The notes under the pieces: model-generated
The model's database searches: none
What the model was told of the DNA's origin: nothing
What the model saw: only the letters and a program-made list of their open reading frames with translations
Part shown: one piece after another, positions 7,376-15,136 of the stretch
Layout: the number at the start of each line of letters is the position of its first letter
How positions within the stretch are numbered: position 1 is the first letter of the stretch
Program-made: the position numbers and the translations under genes
Assembly: GCA_964438735.1 (NCBI GenBank)
Contig: CAYTLW010000117.1
Coordinates: 1-23,837, forward strand
Direction of reading: 5' to 3'
Length of the DNA stretch: 23,837 nucleotides
From: CAYTLW01 sp964438735
Lineage (GTDB): Bacteria > Myxococcota_A > UBA9042

Positions 7376-9382
7376 ATGAAGTACGCAACCACCATCAAGG
7401 CCGCCCGCAAGCTGGCCCTGGCCGGCGCGCTCTTTGCCGCCATGCTGTTCATCATCCCCACCGAGGTACTGGCCTGCGGTGGATGCTTCTCGCCGCCGCC
7501 GCCTCCGGGCCGGCAGAACAACCAGCTCATCCTGCAGGACGCCGAGCGCGTCTTCTTCCATCACGATCCCAAGACCGGCAAGACCCTGGTGTGGGTCGAG
7601 GTGAAGTACAGCGGCCTGGCCGAGAACTTCGGCTGGGTCCTGCCCCTGCCCAGCCAGCCCAAGGTCGGCGTCGGCTCCTCGTGGATCTTCAACCAGCTCG
7701 ACCAGCGCCACGCGCCGCGTTTCACCACCCGCGTGAGCGATTCGGACGAGAACTGCCGCGACTGGGATGACTGGTGCTTCGGCCCCGATCCCCAGCCGGT
7801 CAGCGGCAACCAGTCCTTCGCCGACGCGGGCGCCGCAGCGCCGGGCTCCGACTCGGGCGCTGGGGAGGCCAAAGATGACGACGGCGAGGTCAAGATCCTG
7901 GCCCAGGACAAAGCCGGCCCCTATGACTACGTGGTCATCGCCGGTTCCGACCCGGCCAAGCTGCTCAAGTGGCTCAACGACAAGGGCTTCGAGACCCCCA
8001 AGGCGGCCCTGCCGGTCATCAAGAGCCACGTGGAGAAGGGCGACGTCTTCGTCGGCTTCAAGCTGCAGAATAACGCGGGCGTCAAGGAGATCCGGCCCGT
8101 CGTCCTGGAGATGGAAGACGGCGACCCGTGCGTGCCGCTGCGCCTGACCGCCATCGCCGCGGTGGACAACATGTCCGTCGTCGCGACCATCGCCGGCCAT
8201 GGCCGCGCGATCCCGAAGAACAACATGCACGTCAAGCTCAACCTGATGAAGTTGAACTGGTTCAACAACGCCAACAACTACGCCCAGGTGATGGCCGAGG
8301 CCATCGACGAGGCCGCCGGCCGCGCCTTCGTCACCGAGTACGCCGGTGACGCCAAGGATACGGTCCTGTTGAATAAGAACAATCGCATGAACTCCAAGGT
8401 CTTCGAGACCGTCACCAACGCCGCCGAGCTGGGCAAGGCGATCATCTCGTCCAAGCTGCTGCTCAACGACGACTCGGCCAATACCATCGAGCGCGTCACC
8501 GGTATGGCCAAAGCCGCCGGCCAGACGCCTCTGCAGTACTACAGCCAGCTGCGCTCCTGCGGCTACGGCAACTACCGCAGCGGTTACTGCTTCAAGCGCA
8601 ACCGCGACAACGGCACCGTGCCCGTGGACGGCCCCGCGGTCGCCAAGGGCCTCGAGAAGGACTTCATCGCCCCGATCCACGCCCTGGTGGACGCCGTCGG
8701 CGACAGCAAGAAGCTGACCCGTCTGGTCATGCGCATCTCGCCCGACGAGATGGATCGCGACCCGATCTTCGCCTACAACCCCGCGCTGCCCGACGTGGCC
8801 AACAAGATCGAAGCCACCTTCCGCAAGGTCTGCTCCACCGGCTGGTACCCCTACGACATGGTCCGGCTGGTCGTGCCCGGCTTCGGCAGCTGGATCTTTG
8901 ACGGCAAGCTGCCCGGCGAGACCTCCGGCGGCGCCAAGCCCGGCAACAACGCCATCGACGATCGCTTCATCAAGTCGCCCTTCGCCCACAGCGTCCAGCT
9001 GCTCGACGAGACCGGCGCCCCGACCATCGTTCACGAGTCGCAGATCGACCTGGTGGACGGCATCATCCAGGGCGCCGTGACCGGCAAGCCCTCCATCCCC
9101 AAGGACACGGTCCTCAAGGAAGGCGAGCCCCGCTGGAAGATCCCCGAGGACGACGACAAGCGCACCTTCGTGCAGAAGCGCGATGACTCCAAGTGCACCG
9201 TCTTCCACGCCATCAAGCCCTGGCAGACCGCTGAAGAGGTGGTCACTCAGGAGACTCGCGTGGACAACGGCGAGATGGGCTGCACCGCCGGCTTCGGTGG
9301 CAGCGGTGGCGCATTCGGCGGCCTGCTGATGCTGGCCCTGGCCTGCTTCGGCGCCCTCGGGCTCCGTCGACGGCTCGCTTGA
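7376..9382 (+). CDS. DUF2330 domain surface protein with MYXO-CTERM-like tail
   Basis: The 668-residue product starts at ATG 7376, after GGAA-rich DNA, and begins with a signal peptide (about 1-33, ending PTEVLA) directly followed by the family's hallmark CGGCF. Typical DUF2330 stretches follow: QLILQDAERVFFHHDPKTGK, a VEVKYSGLAENFGWVLPLP strand pair, and GPYDYVVIAGSDPAKLLKWL near residues 180-200. The extreme C-terminus has Gly-Cys (C636), a Gly-rich spacer, a TM helix (about 645-663) and RRRLA. This resembles MYXO-CTERM sorting tails, which are processed and lipidated for surface display. The molecular role of DUF2330 is unknown. The next gene starts 35 bases downstream, and the sigma-54 promoter at 7256 should drive both. 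Confidence 0.92.
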   Translation: MKYATTIKAARKLALAGALFAAMLFIIPTEVLACGGCFSPPPPPGRQNNQLILQDAERVFFHHDPKTGKTLVWVEVKYSGLAENFGWVLPLPSQPKVGVGSSWIFNQLDQRHAPRFTTRVSDSDENCRDWDDWCFGPDPQPVSGNQSFADAGAAAPGSDSGAGEAKDDDGEVKILAQDKAGPYDYVVIAGSDPAKLLKWLNDKGFETPKAALPVIKSHVEKGDVFVGFKLQNNAGVKEIRPVVLEMEDGDPCVPLRLTAIAAVDNMSVVATIAGHGRAIPKNNMHVKLNLMKLNWFNNANNYAQVMAEAIDEAAGRAFVTEYAGDAKDTVLLNKNNRMNSKVFETVTNAAELGKAIISSKLLLNDDSANTIERVTGMAKAAGQTPLQYYSQLRSCGYGNYRSGYCFKRNRDNGTVPVDGPAVAKGLEKDFIAPIHALVDAVGDSKKLTRLVMRISPDEMDRDPIFAYNPALPDVANKIEATFRKVCSTGWYPYDMVRLVVPGFGSWIFDGKLPGETSGGAKPGNNAIDDRFIKSPFAHSVQLLDETGAPTIVHESQIDLVDGIIQGAVTGKPSIPKDTVLKEGEPRWKIPEDDDKRTFVQKRDDSKCTVFHAIKPWQTAEEVVTQETRVDNGEMGCTAGFGGSGGAFGGLLMLALACFGALGLRRRLA

Positions 9383-9417
9383 TTGTCATTCGAACCTTTT
9401 GGGAGAGGGGTCCGACG

Positions 9418-11022
9418 ATGTGCAAGAACACAATGGACGTGCGCCCGCGTGGGGCGCTCTGGGCCGCCCTGCTGGTGGGCGCGCTGATGATGGCCGGGTG
9501 CAGCGATGGCGGGACCGTCGAAGGACCGACCGAGGACGCAGTCGATGGTGGACCAACCGACGGGTCCGGCGACGATGTGGATGAGCAGGAAGACATCGCC
9601 ATCGACATCGCCCCCGTGGACACGGGCCCGCCCCAGGGCCCCGGCGCCAAGGACTTCGCCTGTCCCTCCAACGCCAAGCTGCAGACCAAGGCGAACTTCT
9701 CCAACGTCGAGAAGTGGTGCGCCCTGGACAACGGCACCCGGCATGGCTGGTGGAAGCGGTGGAACCAGTTCGGCTTCATCACCCGCGAGATCCACTACGA
9801 GTACGGCAAACGGCATGGCCTCATGAAGAACTACTTCTGGAATGGCCCGCTGCAGAGCTCGTGCAACTACGACAACAACAAGCAGCATGGCGTCTGCGAG
9901 AGCTGGTACATCAACGGGGCCAAGCGTTCGGAGACCCACTGGGTGCATGGGCAGCGGCATGGGCCGGATCTGAACTGGTGGCAGGATGGCACCAAGCAGT
10001 CCGAGCGGGAGTACAACTACAACAAGCCCACCGGCACATGGTCCAACTGGTACGCCGATGGCGCCAAGCAGAGCCAGACCCAGTACAAGAATGGCAAACC
10101 CTGGGGCGTGTCCAAGAGCTGGTTCCAGGACGGCGCCAAGCAGTCCGAGAGCCCCTACAACGACGACGGCAAGCCGCACGGCAAGTGGCTGCGCTGGTAC
10201 CAGGACGGTCAGAAGCAGTGGCAGCGTGAGTACAACCACGGCAAGGCCGAGGGCACCTGGTTGAACTGGTGGCCCGACGGCACCAAGCAGCGCGAGCAAC
10301 CCTACGTCAACGGCAAGCGGCATGGCGTCGCCAAGGCGTGGTACCAGAGCGGCAAGCTGCAGTCCGAGGAGAGCTGGATCGACGGCAAGCGCAACGGCGC
10401 CTGGACGGTCTGGTACGAGAGCGGCAAGAAGCAGCTCGAGCAGCACTTCGTCAACAACTACCTCAACGGCAAGTGGATCTCCTGGTACGAGAACGGCAAC
10501 AAGAGCGCCGAACGCACCTACGACAACAGCAAGCTGCACGGCCCCTGGTTGACCTGGCATGCCGACGGCAAGAAGAAGGACGTGGGCGCCTACGCCTGGA
10601 ACAAGCGCGACGGTCCGTGGGAGTCATGGGCCGCCAACGGCCAGCAGCTGGTCGACGGCAACTGGAAGGCCGGCAAGCGCGAGGGCAAGTGGCAGCGCTG
10701 GTACGACAGCGGCCAGCAGCTCAACGTGGCCACCTATGTCAATGACTGGCTCGAAGGTCCCTTCGAGGCCTGGTATCAGAGCGGTCAGCAGGCCATGAAG
10801 CATGGCTACAAGCAGGGCAAGCTCAACGGCTTCTTGCAGGCGTGGTACGGCAACGGCGAGATGGCCCGCGAGGAGACCTGGAACCAGGGCCATAAGAACG
10901 GCCGCTTCACCCAGTGGAGCCATGAGGGTACGTGGATGAGCACGACCTGCTACGCCAACAACAGCGTGCTGTGGAAGGCGAGCGACGAAGACGAGGGTAA
11001 ATCGAAGGACTGCAATCCCTGA
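9418..11022 (+). CDS. Lipoprotein of 17 tandem YwqK/MORN-like repeats
   Basis: A 534-residue exported lipoprotein. ATG at 9418 has GGGAGAGGGG about seven bases upstream and gives a clean signal with lipobox MAGC (Cys28). An Asp/Thr/Gly-rich linker follows (30-75). From about residue 109 to 517 the protein is seventeen consecutive 24-residue units of the form HGxWxxWYxDGxKQxExxYxxGKx; one unit (WGVSKSW...) has 25 residues and the last is degenerate. This is the YwqK/MORN-variant repeat, a beta-hairpin ladder rich in Trp, Tyr, Lys and Gln. YwqK is named as an antitoxin in Bacillus, but long exported arrays like this are not antitoxins; they are presumed surface scaffolds. It is downstream of the DUF2330 gene in the same operon and is convergent with the sigma-54 activator gene. 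Confidence 0.93.
   Translation: MCKNTMDVRPRGALWAALLVGALMMAGCSDGGTVEGPTEDAVDGGPTDGSGDDVDEQEDIAIDIAPVDTGPPQGPGAKDFACPSNAKLQTKANFSNVEKWCALDNGTRHGWWKRWNQFGFITREIHYEYGKRHGLMKNYFWNGPLQSSCNYDNNKQHGVCESWYINGAKRSETHWVHGQRHGPDLNWWQDGTKQSEREYNYNKPTGTWSNWYADGAKQSQTQYKNGKPWGVSKSWFQDGAKQSESPYNDDGKPHGKWLRWYQDGQKQWQREYNHGKAEGTWLNWWPDGTKQREQPYVNGKRHGVAKAWYQSGKLQSEESWIDGKRNGAWTVWYESGKKQLEQHFVNNYLNGKWISWYENGNKSAERTYDNSKLHGPWLTWHADGKKKDVGAYAWNKRDGPWESWAANGQQLVDGNWKAGKREGKWQRWYDSGQQLNVATYVNDWLEGPFEAWYQSGQQAMKHGYKQGKLNGFLQAWYGNGEMAREETWNQGHKNGRFTQWSHEGTWMSTTCYANNSVLWKASDEDEGKSKDCNP
9742..10968 (+). repeat. 17-unit tandem repeat, 72-bp period
   Basis: Within the lipoprotein gene, units of 24 codons (one of 25) run without interruption. 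Each holds a conserved AAC/GAC GGC ... AAG core for the Gly-Lys turn and a TGG TAC pair for the aromatic strand. Units are diverged, not identical, so the array looks old and selected rather than freshly amplified. Confidence 0.9.
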
Positions 11023-11105
11023 GCGAGCATCGGCCTGCCGTGGGCGACCTGCACCGCGCCATCGTCGCGGTCACATGATTGCACGGTCTCATCGACGTCA
11101 AGATC

Positions 11106-11123
11106 GCGCGACGTCGGTCGCGC
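11106..11123. terminator. Candidate bidirectional hairpin between convergent genes
   Basis: GCGCGAC and GTCGCGC form a perfect 7-bp GC-rich stem with a GTCG loop, in the 116-base gap between the stops at 11022 (plus) and 11139 (minus). The position suits a shared terminator, but there is no T-run on either side, so this is a guess from context. Confidence 0.35.
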
Positions 11124-11138
11124 TCCTCTCGGCGCACT

Positions 11139-12590
11139 TCAGCCAGCGCCGCGGGTCACCTGTCGCGACGTTGGAAAGTCGATCTCTCGGGCCTTGAGCC
11201 ACTTCCACAATGTGACGCGACTGACCCCCAGGCGGGTCGCGGCGATGCGGCGGTTGCCATCGGCGCTGCGCAACGCTTCGAGCAATTCATCACGCCCGGG
11301 GACGACGCCCGGCTTGCGGGTGGCCGCGGTCGGGGCCATCGTCGGCGGCATGGCCGCGCGTGTGCGACGCGGCTCGACCACCTGGCGGGGCAGGTCGGCG
11401 ACGCGCAACGTTCGGCCGTGACCCAATACGGCGGCGTACTCGATGGCGTTTTCGAGTTCGCGCACGTTGCCGGGCCAGCTCCAGGCCATCAGCGCCGCCA
11501 TCGCGGCGGGCTCGATGCCGGCCAGCTCACGGTCCAGGTTGCGATGGAGGCGGTCCAGGAAGTAGTCGACCAGCAGCGGCACGTCGCTGCGTCGGTCGCG
11601 CAGCGGCGGCACGTGCAGTGGAATCACGCACAGCCGATAGTAGAGGTCCCAGCGGAACTCGCCCGCCTCGCACAGGCCGACCAGGTCGCGGTTGGTGGCG
11701 GCGATGATGCGGATGTCGATCGGCAGGCTGTCATTGGCTCCCACGCGCTCGATCTGCCGCTCTTGAAGTACACGCAGCAGGCGGGTCTGCGTGTGCATCG
11801 GCACGTCCCCGATCTCATCGAGGAAGATGGTCCCCTGGCTGGCGGCTTCGAAGCGGCCGACGCGCGTGGCGAGAGCGCCGGTGAAAGCGCCCCGAACGTG
11901 GCCGAATAGTTCGCTCTCCAGCAAGCTCTCGTTGAGCGCGGCGCAGCTCACCTGCACGAAGGGCCCGGGTGCGCGGGAGCTGAGATCGTGTACGGCCCGG
12001 GCGACAAGCTCCTTGCCAGTGCCGGTCTCGCCCAAGATCAGCACCGAGGACTCGCTGCGGGCCGCCAGCTCGATGCGTTCCCGCAGAGCACGCATCACGG
12101 GGTGGCGACCGACGATGCCGTCATGGATCGAACGACCGCTGGCCTTTTGGCGCAGCGACGACAGCTTCTCTTCCAGTTCCGCCACGCCGGTCAGGTCCGT
12201 GACGACCTCGATGCCACCGACGACTTCCCCCTGCGGGTCACGCATGACCCGGGCGTTCTTGAGCACCAGCAGGCGCTGGCCGTCGGCGCGCCGCAGCTGA
12301 CAGCGTCGGCCATCGACCATGCCGTCGTGGAAGAGAGGACATGGCTCGCACGCGCGGCCGGCGGAGGTGGCGTCGATGCCCTGGCAGGTGCTCCAGCGAA
12401 GGCGTGAGCACGGCTGGCCGAGGATCTCGTTCGCGGTGAAGCCGGAGAGCTTCTCCATGGCCCGATTCCACGACGTGACACGTCCTTTGATGTCCACCGT
12501 ATACATGCCGCTCGGCATGGTTTCGAGCACCTGTTCGAGGAGCTCCTCCGCCCTCAAGCCGCCGATTCGTGTTGAACCCGTCGTGCTCAT
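11139..12590 (-). CDS. Sigma-54-dependent activator, Cys-containing PAS + AAA+ + Fis HTH
   Basis: The 483-residue product activates RpoN promoters. ATG at 12590 is preferred because GGAGG lies eight bases upstream. Residues about 14-135 are a PAS sensor carrying four closely placed cysteines (C61, C69, C81, C84, then CPLF). The AAA+ domain follows: Walker A GETGTGKE (187-194), the sigma-54 contact loop GAFTGA (234-239), Walker B TIFLDEIG (D258, E259), and the arginine-finger region PLRDRRSDVP. The C-terminus holds a Fis-type helix-turn-helix (LLEALRSADGNRRIAATRLG then VTLWKWLK). No receiver domain is present, so the signal enters through the PAS, plausibly as a redox or metal cue through the cysteines. 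It lies 120 bases downstream of the octaheme cytochrome on the same strand, and two sigma-54 promoters in this window are candidate targets. Confidence 0.95.
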   Translation of the reverse strand: MSTTGSTRIGGLRAEELLEQVLETMPSGMYTVDIKGRVTSWNRAMEKLSGFTANEILGQPCSRLRWSTCQGIDATSAGRACEPCPLFHDGMVDGRRCQLRRADGQRLLVLKNARVMRDPQGEVVGGIEVVTDLTGVAELEEKLSSLRQKASGRSIHDGIVGRHPVMRALRERIELAARSESSVLILGETGTGKELVARAVHDLSSRAPGPFVQVSCAALNESLLESELFGHVRGAFTGALATRVGRFEAASQGTIFLDEIGDVPMHTQTRLLRVLQERQIERVGANDSLPIDIRIIAATNRDLVGLCEAGEFRWDLYYRLCVIPLHVPPLRDRRSDVPLLVDYFLDRLHRNLDRELAGIEPAAMAALMAWSWPGNVRELENAIEYAAVLGHGRTLRVADLPRQVVEPRRTRAAMPPTMAPTAATRKPGVVPGRDELLEALRSADGNRRIAATRLGVSRVTLWKWLKAREIDFPTSRQVTRGAG

Positions 12591-12710
12591 CGGCCCAGCC
12601 TCCACACGCGCCCCTGGCGATCTGTCCTGCGACGGGGCATGAACAAGATAGGTCGCCGTCTCGGCCGGGGCGCGCGCGGTGGCATGGTGACGCCGCTCAC
12701 GGCGATACGT

Positions 12711-14903
12711 CTACTTGTGGCGCGAGCCGCATGCGTCGGCGCCGTCTTTCATCGGGTCGCACTTGTAGCCCAGCGCGGCCCAATCCCAGTCCGCTTTATC
12801 CGCTCCGTGGCAGTCGTTGCAGCCCAGCGTGTCCTTCTTGAGGGCGACCTCGTGGTTGATTCCCATCCACAGCTTTGTATACGCCCAATCCCAGGGCAGG
12901 GCGCCCTTCGCGCGACCTGTGAACTTGTCATCGGGACCGATCTGACCGGCGTAGGAGGCGCCCTTGCTCAGGGCGTCCGTCCAAAGGTCCTCGACCTTCT
13001 GGGCCGTGTAGTCGCCCTTGGCAGGGATCTGCGCCCAGAAGCCACCTGGCCCGAACAGCTTGGGCGACAGCACCTTGCGACTTTGGGTTGCCACCGCTTG
13101 TCTGCCGGTCATGACCTTGAATGGGAAGATCCTGGCGGCTTTGTCGCCGTGGCTGGCGATGGGACCGCCGAGAAGGATGGGCTTGTCCTGGGCACCCATG
13201 CCCATCGGGTAGGCGTCATCCAATGTCATGCGGGTGACGCGCCCGTCGTACCAGGCGTAGGCGGGTCGGACGTTCATCTTCCAGACGAAGTGGCCCTTCA
13301 TGAAGTTGTATTTCTGCACGTCGTGGGTGCCGACTTTCGCCATCTCAATCCCCTCGTTGCCCATGGTCTTGTTGCCCGCCGTCGACCAGTCCCAGTGCAT
13401 CTTGGTCGGTTGCTGACGGCTGAACGCGGGGATGTGGCACGTCTGGCATGCGAGGTCGAGGGCGTGATTGTTGAGCGCTGCCTTCTTGTGGGGCGCGGCG
13501 CCGTGACAGTCCACGCAGCCGACACGGCCTTCGCTGACCGGCAGGTGCACGCCCTGGCCGGGTATCTTGTGACCCTCGGCGATGTGACAGGTCGCGCAGG
13601 TGAAAGCCATCTTGGCGTTGCCCATGTGGACATCGGCCGCCGCTGCCGGGGTCTTCATGGCCGAGCCCAGGTCGCCCTTCTTGACGTTGTCGCCCCCTCC
13701 CGCAGTGAAGTGGCAGCGACCGCAAGCCTCGCGGGACGGCGCCCCGACGCTCTTGGCGGCCGCCATCATGTCGACGGACGGGTCTGGCGCACCTGCCGTC
13801 TTCTTGCCCTTGGTGTACTTGGCCGCCGCGTGGCAGACCAGGCAGTCCATGTTCTCGGTCTTGGTGAAGTCGAAGTTCTTGTCGCCATAGCCATAGCCGG
13901 CATGGCACTGGCTGCAGCGCTTCTCGTTGGACTTGATGGCGACGCAGAAGTTGTTGACCAGGTTCTGCTTGCCGACGTTCTTCTTGTTGCCCTGCAGATT
14001 CGGGGTCGGCCCGGTCCAGGTCCAGTGCGCGCTGCCGAGCAGGTGCTTGCCGGCCTGCTCATGGCACGACAGGCAGACCTTGGTGACCGCCTTTCCGCCC
14101 GCGATGTCGGCGGTGAAGGGGCCGCTCAGCGCGGTCAGGCCGGCGTGATCGAAGCTGCTGACCCCCAACGGCCGGCATACATTCTGGCCGGCGTCGCATA
14201 GCAGGCCCGATTTGCAGTCGTCTACGCAGAAGGGAACGCCGTGGGTCGTGTCGCAACGCTGGCACGATGCGCAGTTACCACCACATGGATCATCGATGGG
14301 CGGAGCGATGCAGGCGCCGGCTTTGCACATCAGGCCGGCGCCGCAGTTGTCGACGCATTTCGGGTCATCCCCGCTGGTGTCGCACATCTGGCAGTCGCCG
14401 CAGTTGGGCTCGCATTGCACCGCCGGCTGCGCGACGCACATGGCGTCCTGGCAGAGCAGGTCGGCACCGCAGTTCTCCACGCACACCGGCGTGGCACCCG
14501 ATGTATCACACATCTGGCAAGGCCCGCAGGCCGGTTCGCACATGGCCGCAGGGGGAGCGACGCATGTCTTGTCCTGGCACTGCAAGTCGCTGCCACAATA
14601 GTCGACGCAGGCTGCGGTCATGCCCGATGTGTCGCACATCTGGCAGGCGCCGCAGGCCGGTTCGCACATGGCCGCGGGGGGAGCGACGCACTTGCTGTCC
14701 TGGCACAACATGCTCGGCCCGCAATTGTCGACGCAGGTTGGCTGCTCACCGGCTGTGTCGCACACCTGGCATGCACCGCACTCGGGTGCACAGGTCGGCG
14801 CCGCGGTGACCGCAGGATCTTTGGGGTCGTTATCCGTGTCGCTACCGCACCCCATCAACATTCCCAGGGACAGGCACATCAGAATGATTGGGATCCTCAT
14901 CAT
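12711..14903 (-). CDS. Octaheme c-type cytochrome, tetrathionate reductase (OTR) family, with five N-terminal Cys-rich repeats
   Basis: A 730-residue exported protein. ATG at 14903 (or the adjacent 14900) follows GGAGG and gives a short lipoprotein signal (LMGC, Cys19). Residues 38-245 are five Cys-rich repeats. The core from about 250 has eight CXXCH heme sites, at 277, 330, 354, 394, 436, 463, 486 and 695. Sequence around the first three sites has the family signature: GPF...VCLSCHEQAGKHLLGSAHWTW, then NLVNNFCVAIKSNEKRCSQCHAGYG, then DCLVCH. OTR from Shewanella reduces tetrathionate, nitrite and hydroxylamine in vitro and has a lysine-ligated active-site heme; the in vivo substrate is uncertain. 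The long gap before the eighth heme holds HWDWSTAG and GPGGFW, as expected for the family. It needs c-type cytochrome maturation and an electron donor, neither visible here. A consensus sigma-54 promoter lies upstream. Confidence 0.92.
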   Translation of the reverse strand: MMRIPIILMCLSLGMLMGCGSDTDNDPKDPAVTAAPTCAPECGACQVCDTAGEQPTCVDNCGPSMLCQDSKCVAPPAAMCEPACGACQMCDTSGMTAACVDYCGSDLQCQDKTCVAPPAAMCEPACGPCQMCDTSGATPVCVENCGADLLCQDAMCVAQPAVQCEPNCGDCQMCDTSGDDPKCVDNCGAGLMCKAGACIAPPIDDPCGGNCASCQRCDTTHGVPFCVDDCKSGLLCDAGQNVCRPLGVSSFDHAGLTALSGPFTADIAGGKAVTKVCLSCHEQAGKHLLGSAHWTWTGPTPNLQGNKKNVGKQNLVNNFCVAIKSNEKRCSQCHAGYGYGDKNFDFTKTENMDCLVCHAAAKYTKGKKTAGAPDPSVDMMAAAKSVGAPSREACGRCHFTAGGGDNVKKGDLGSAMKTPAAAADVHMGNAKMAFTCATCHIAEGHKIPGQGVHLPVSEGRVGCVDCHGAAPHKKAALNNHALDLACQTCHIPAFSRQQPTKMHWDWSTAGNKTMGNEGIEMAKVGTHDVQKYNFMKGHFVWKMNVRPAYAWYDGRVTRMTLDDAYPMGMGAQDKPILLGGPIASHGDKAARIFPFKVMTGRQAVATQSRKVLSPKLFGPGGFWAQIPAKGDYTAQKVEDLWTDALSKGASYAGQIGPDDKFTGRAKGALPWDWAYTKLWMGINHEVALKKDTLGCNDCHGADKADWDWAALGYKCDPMKDGADACGSRHK
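14169..14792 (-). repeat. Five tandem Cys-rich repeats, 126-bp period
   Basis: Each unit is about 42 codons with eight cysteines in the spacing C-x3-C-x2-C-x2-C-x8-C-x3-C-x5-C-x4-C. Units two and three share long identical stretches such as VAPPAAMCEPACG and CQMCDTSG, so the array grew by duplication. None of the CXXC pairs is followed by His, so these are not heme sites. In an exported protein, disulfides are the default reading. Confidence 0.9.
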
Positions 14904-14965
14904 TTGGTCCTCCACGTCTTGTCGTCGATCTGCACGCCCGGTTACGTCCGGACGTCCCACACAGG

Positions 14966-14981
14966 TGCAAACGACGTGCCA
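14966..14981 (-). promoter_or_regulatory. Sigma-54 (-24/-12) promoter of the octaheme cytochrome
   Basis: On the minus strand the sequence reads TGGCACGTCGTTTGCA, matching TGGCACG-N4-TTGCW at all conserved bases with ten bases between GG and GC. Transcription should begin near 14955, about 52 bases before the ATG at 14903 and upstream of its GGAGG. Confidence 0.82.
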
Positions 14982-15027
14982 GCCGGTGCGCGTGAATAAT
15001 TCCTGCAATTACAAAGTGGTGACGGCT

Positions 15028-15040
15028 ATCCATCGCAATG
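15028..15040. promoter_or_regulatory. Candidate activator site (13-mer shared with 7136-7148)
   Basis: ATCCATCGCAATG is identical to the copy upstream of the DUF2330 operon and sits about 79 bases upstream of the predicted start of the cytochrome transcript, in the opposite orientation relative to the promoter. Opposite orientation is acceptable for a near-palindromic enhancer site. Confidence 0.55.
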
Positions 15041-15065
15041 ACCAGCACCATGACCGTTGCACGTG

Positions 15066-15093
15066 ACGTTGCGTTTACGTTCAGCTTGACGTT
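15066..15093. promoter_or_regulatory. Three phased ACGTT repeats upstream of the cytochrome promoter
   Basis: ACGTT occurs at 15066-15070, 15077-15081 and 15089-15093, spaced 11 and 12 bases; the last two copies extend to an exact ACGTTCAGC repeat. They lie about 111-138 bases upstream of the predicted cytochrome start, so a second regulator or cooperative activator binding is possible. They also fall in the dead frame before the orphan coding-like stretch, so chance or coding origin cannot be excluded. Confidence 0.3.
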
Positions 15094-15136
15094 CAGCGGC
15101 CAGTACGGCTGGCGCCGGTCGAGGGCGGTCGGCTGA

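Noticed and set aside
7293..7379. A 28-codon leader reading frame (MNRHWVDRPEHG...) preceded by AGGAGG and ending in an ATGA overlap with the DUF2330 start.
   Set aside because: The predicted sigma-54 start (near 7282) lies just after the AGGAGG, so the ribosome site would not be transcribed, and the composition gives no sign of a protein.
7301..9208. Minus-strand frame of 635 codons opposite the DUF2330 gene.
   Set aside because: Antisense shadow with Asp/Gly/Val/Leu bias; the plus strand carries the signal peptide and family motifs.
9418..11022. Annotation as a toxin-antitoxin antitoxin because of the YwqK repeats.
   Set aside because: The protein has a lipoprotein signal and no toxin partner is adjacent; the repeat name does not carry the function here.
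12691..12704. CGCCG-CTCA-CGGCG hairpin just after the cytochrome stop, considered as a terminator.
   Set aside because: Only five base pairs, no T-run, and the activator gene downstream on the same strand could be co-transcribed.
14169..14792. Cys-rich repeats considered as extra heme sites or ferredoxin clusters.
   Set aside because: No CXXC is followed by His, and the spacing does not match a standard 2[4Fe-4S] ferredoxin; disulfides are more likely in an exported protein.
14169..14792. Regular 126-bp repeats considered as a CRISPR array.
   Set aside because: The period and conservation follow codons and cysteine spacing with no repeat-spacer alternation.
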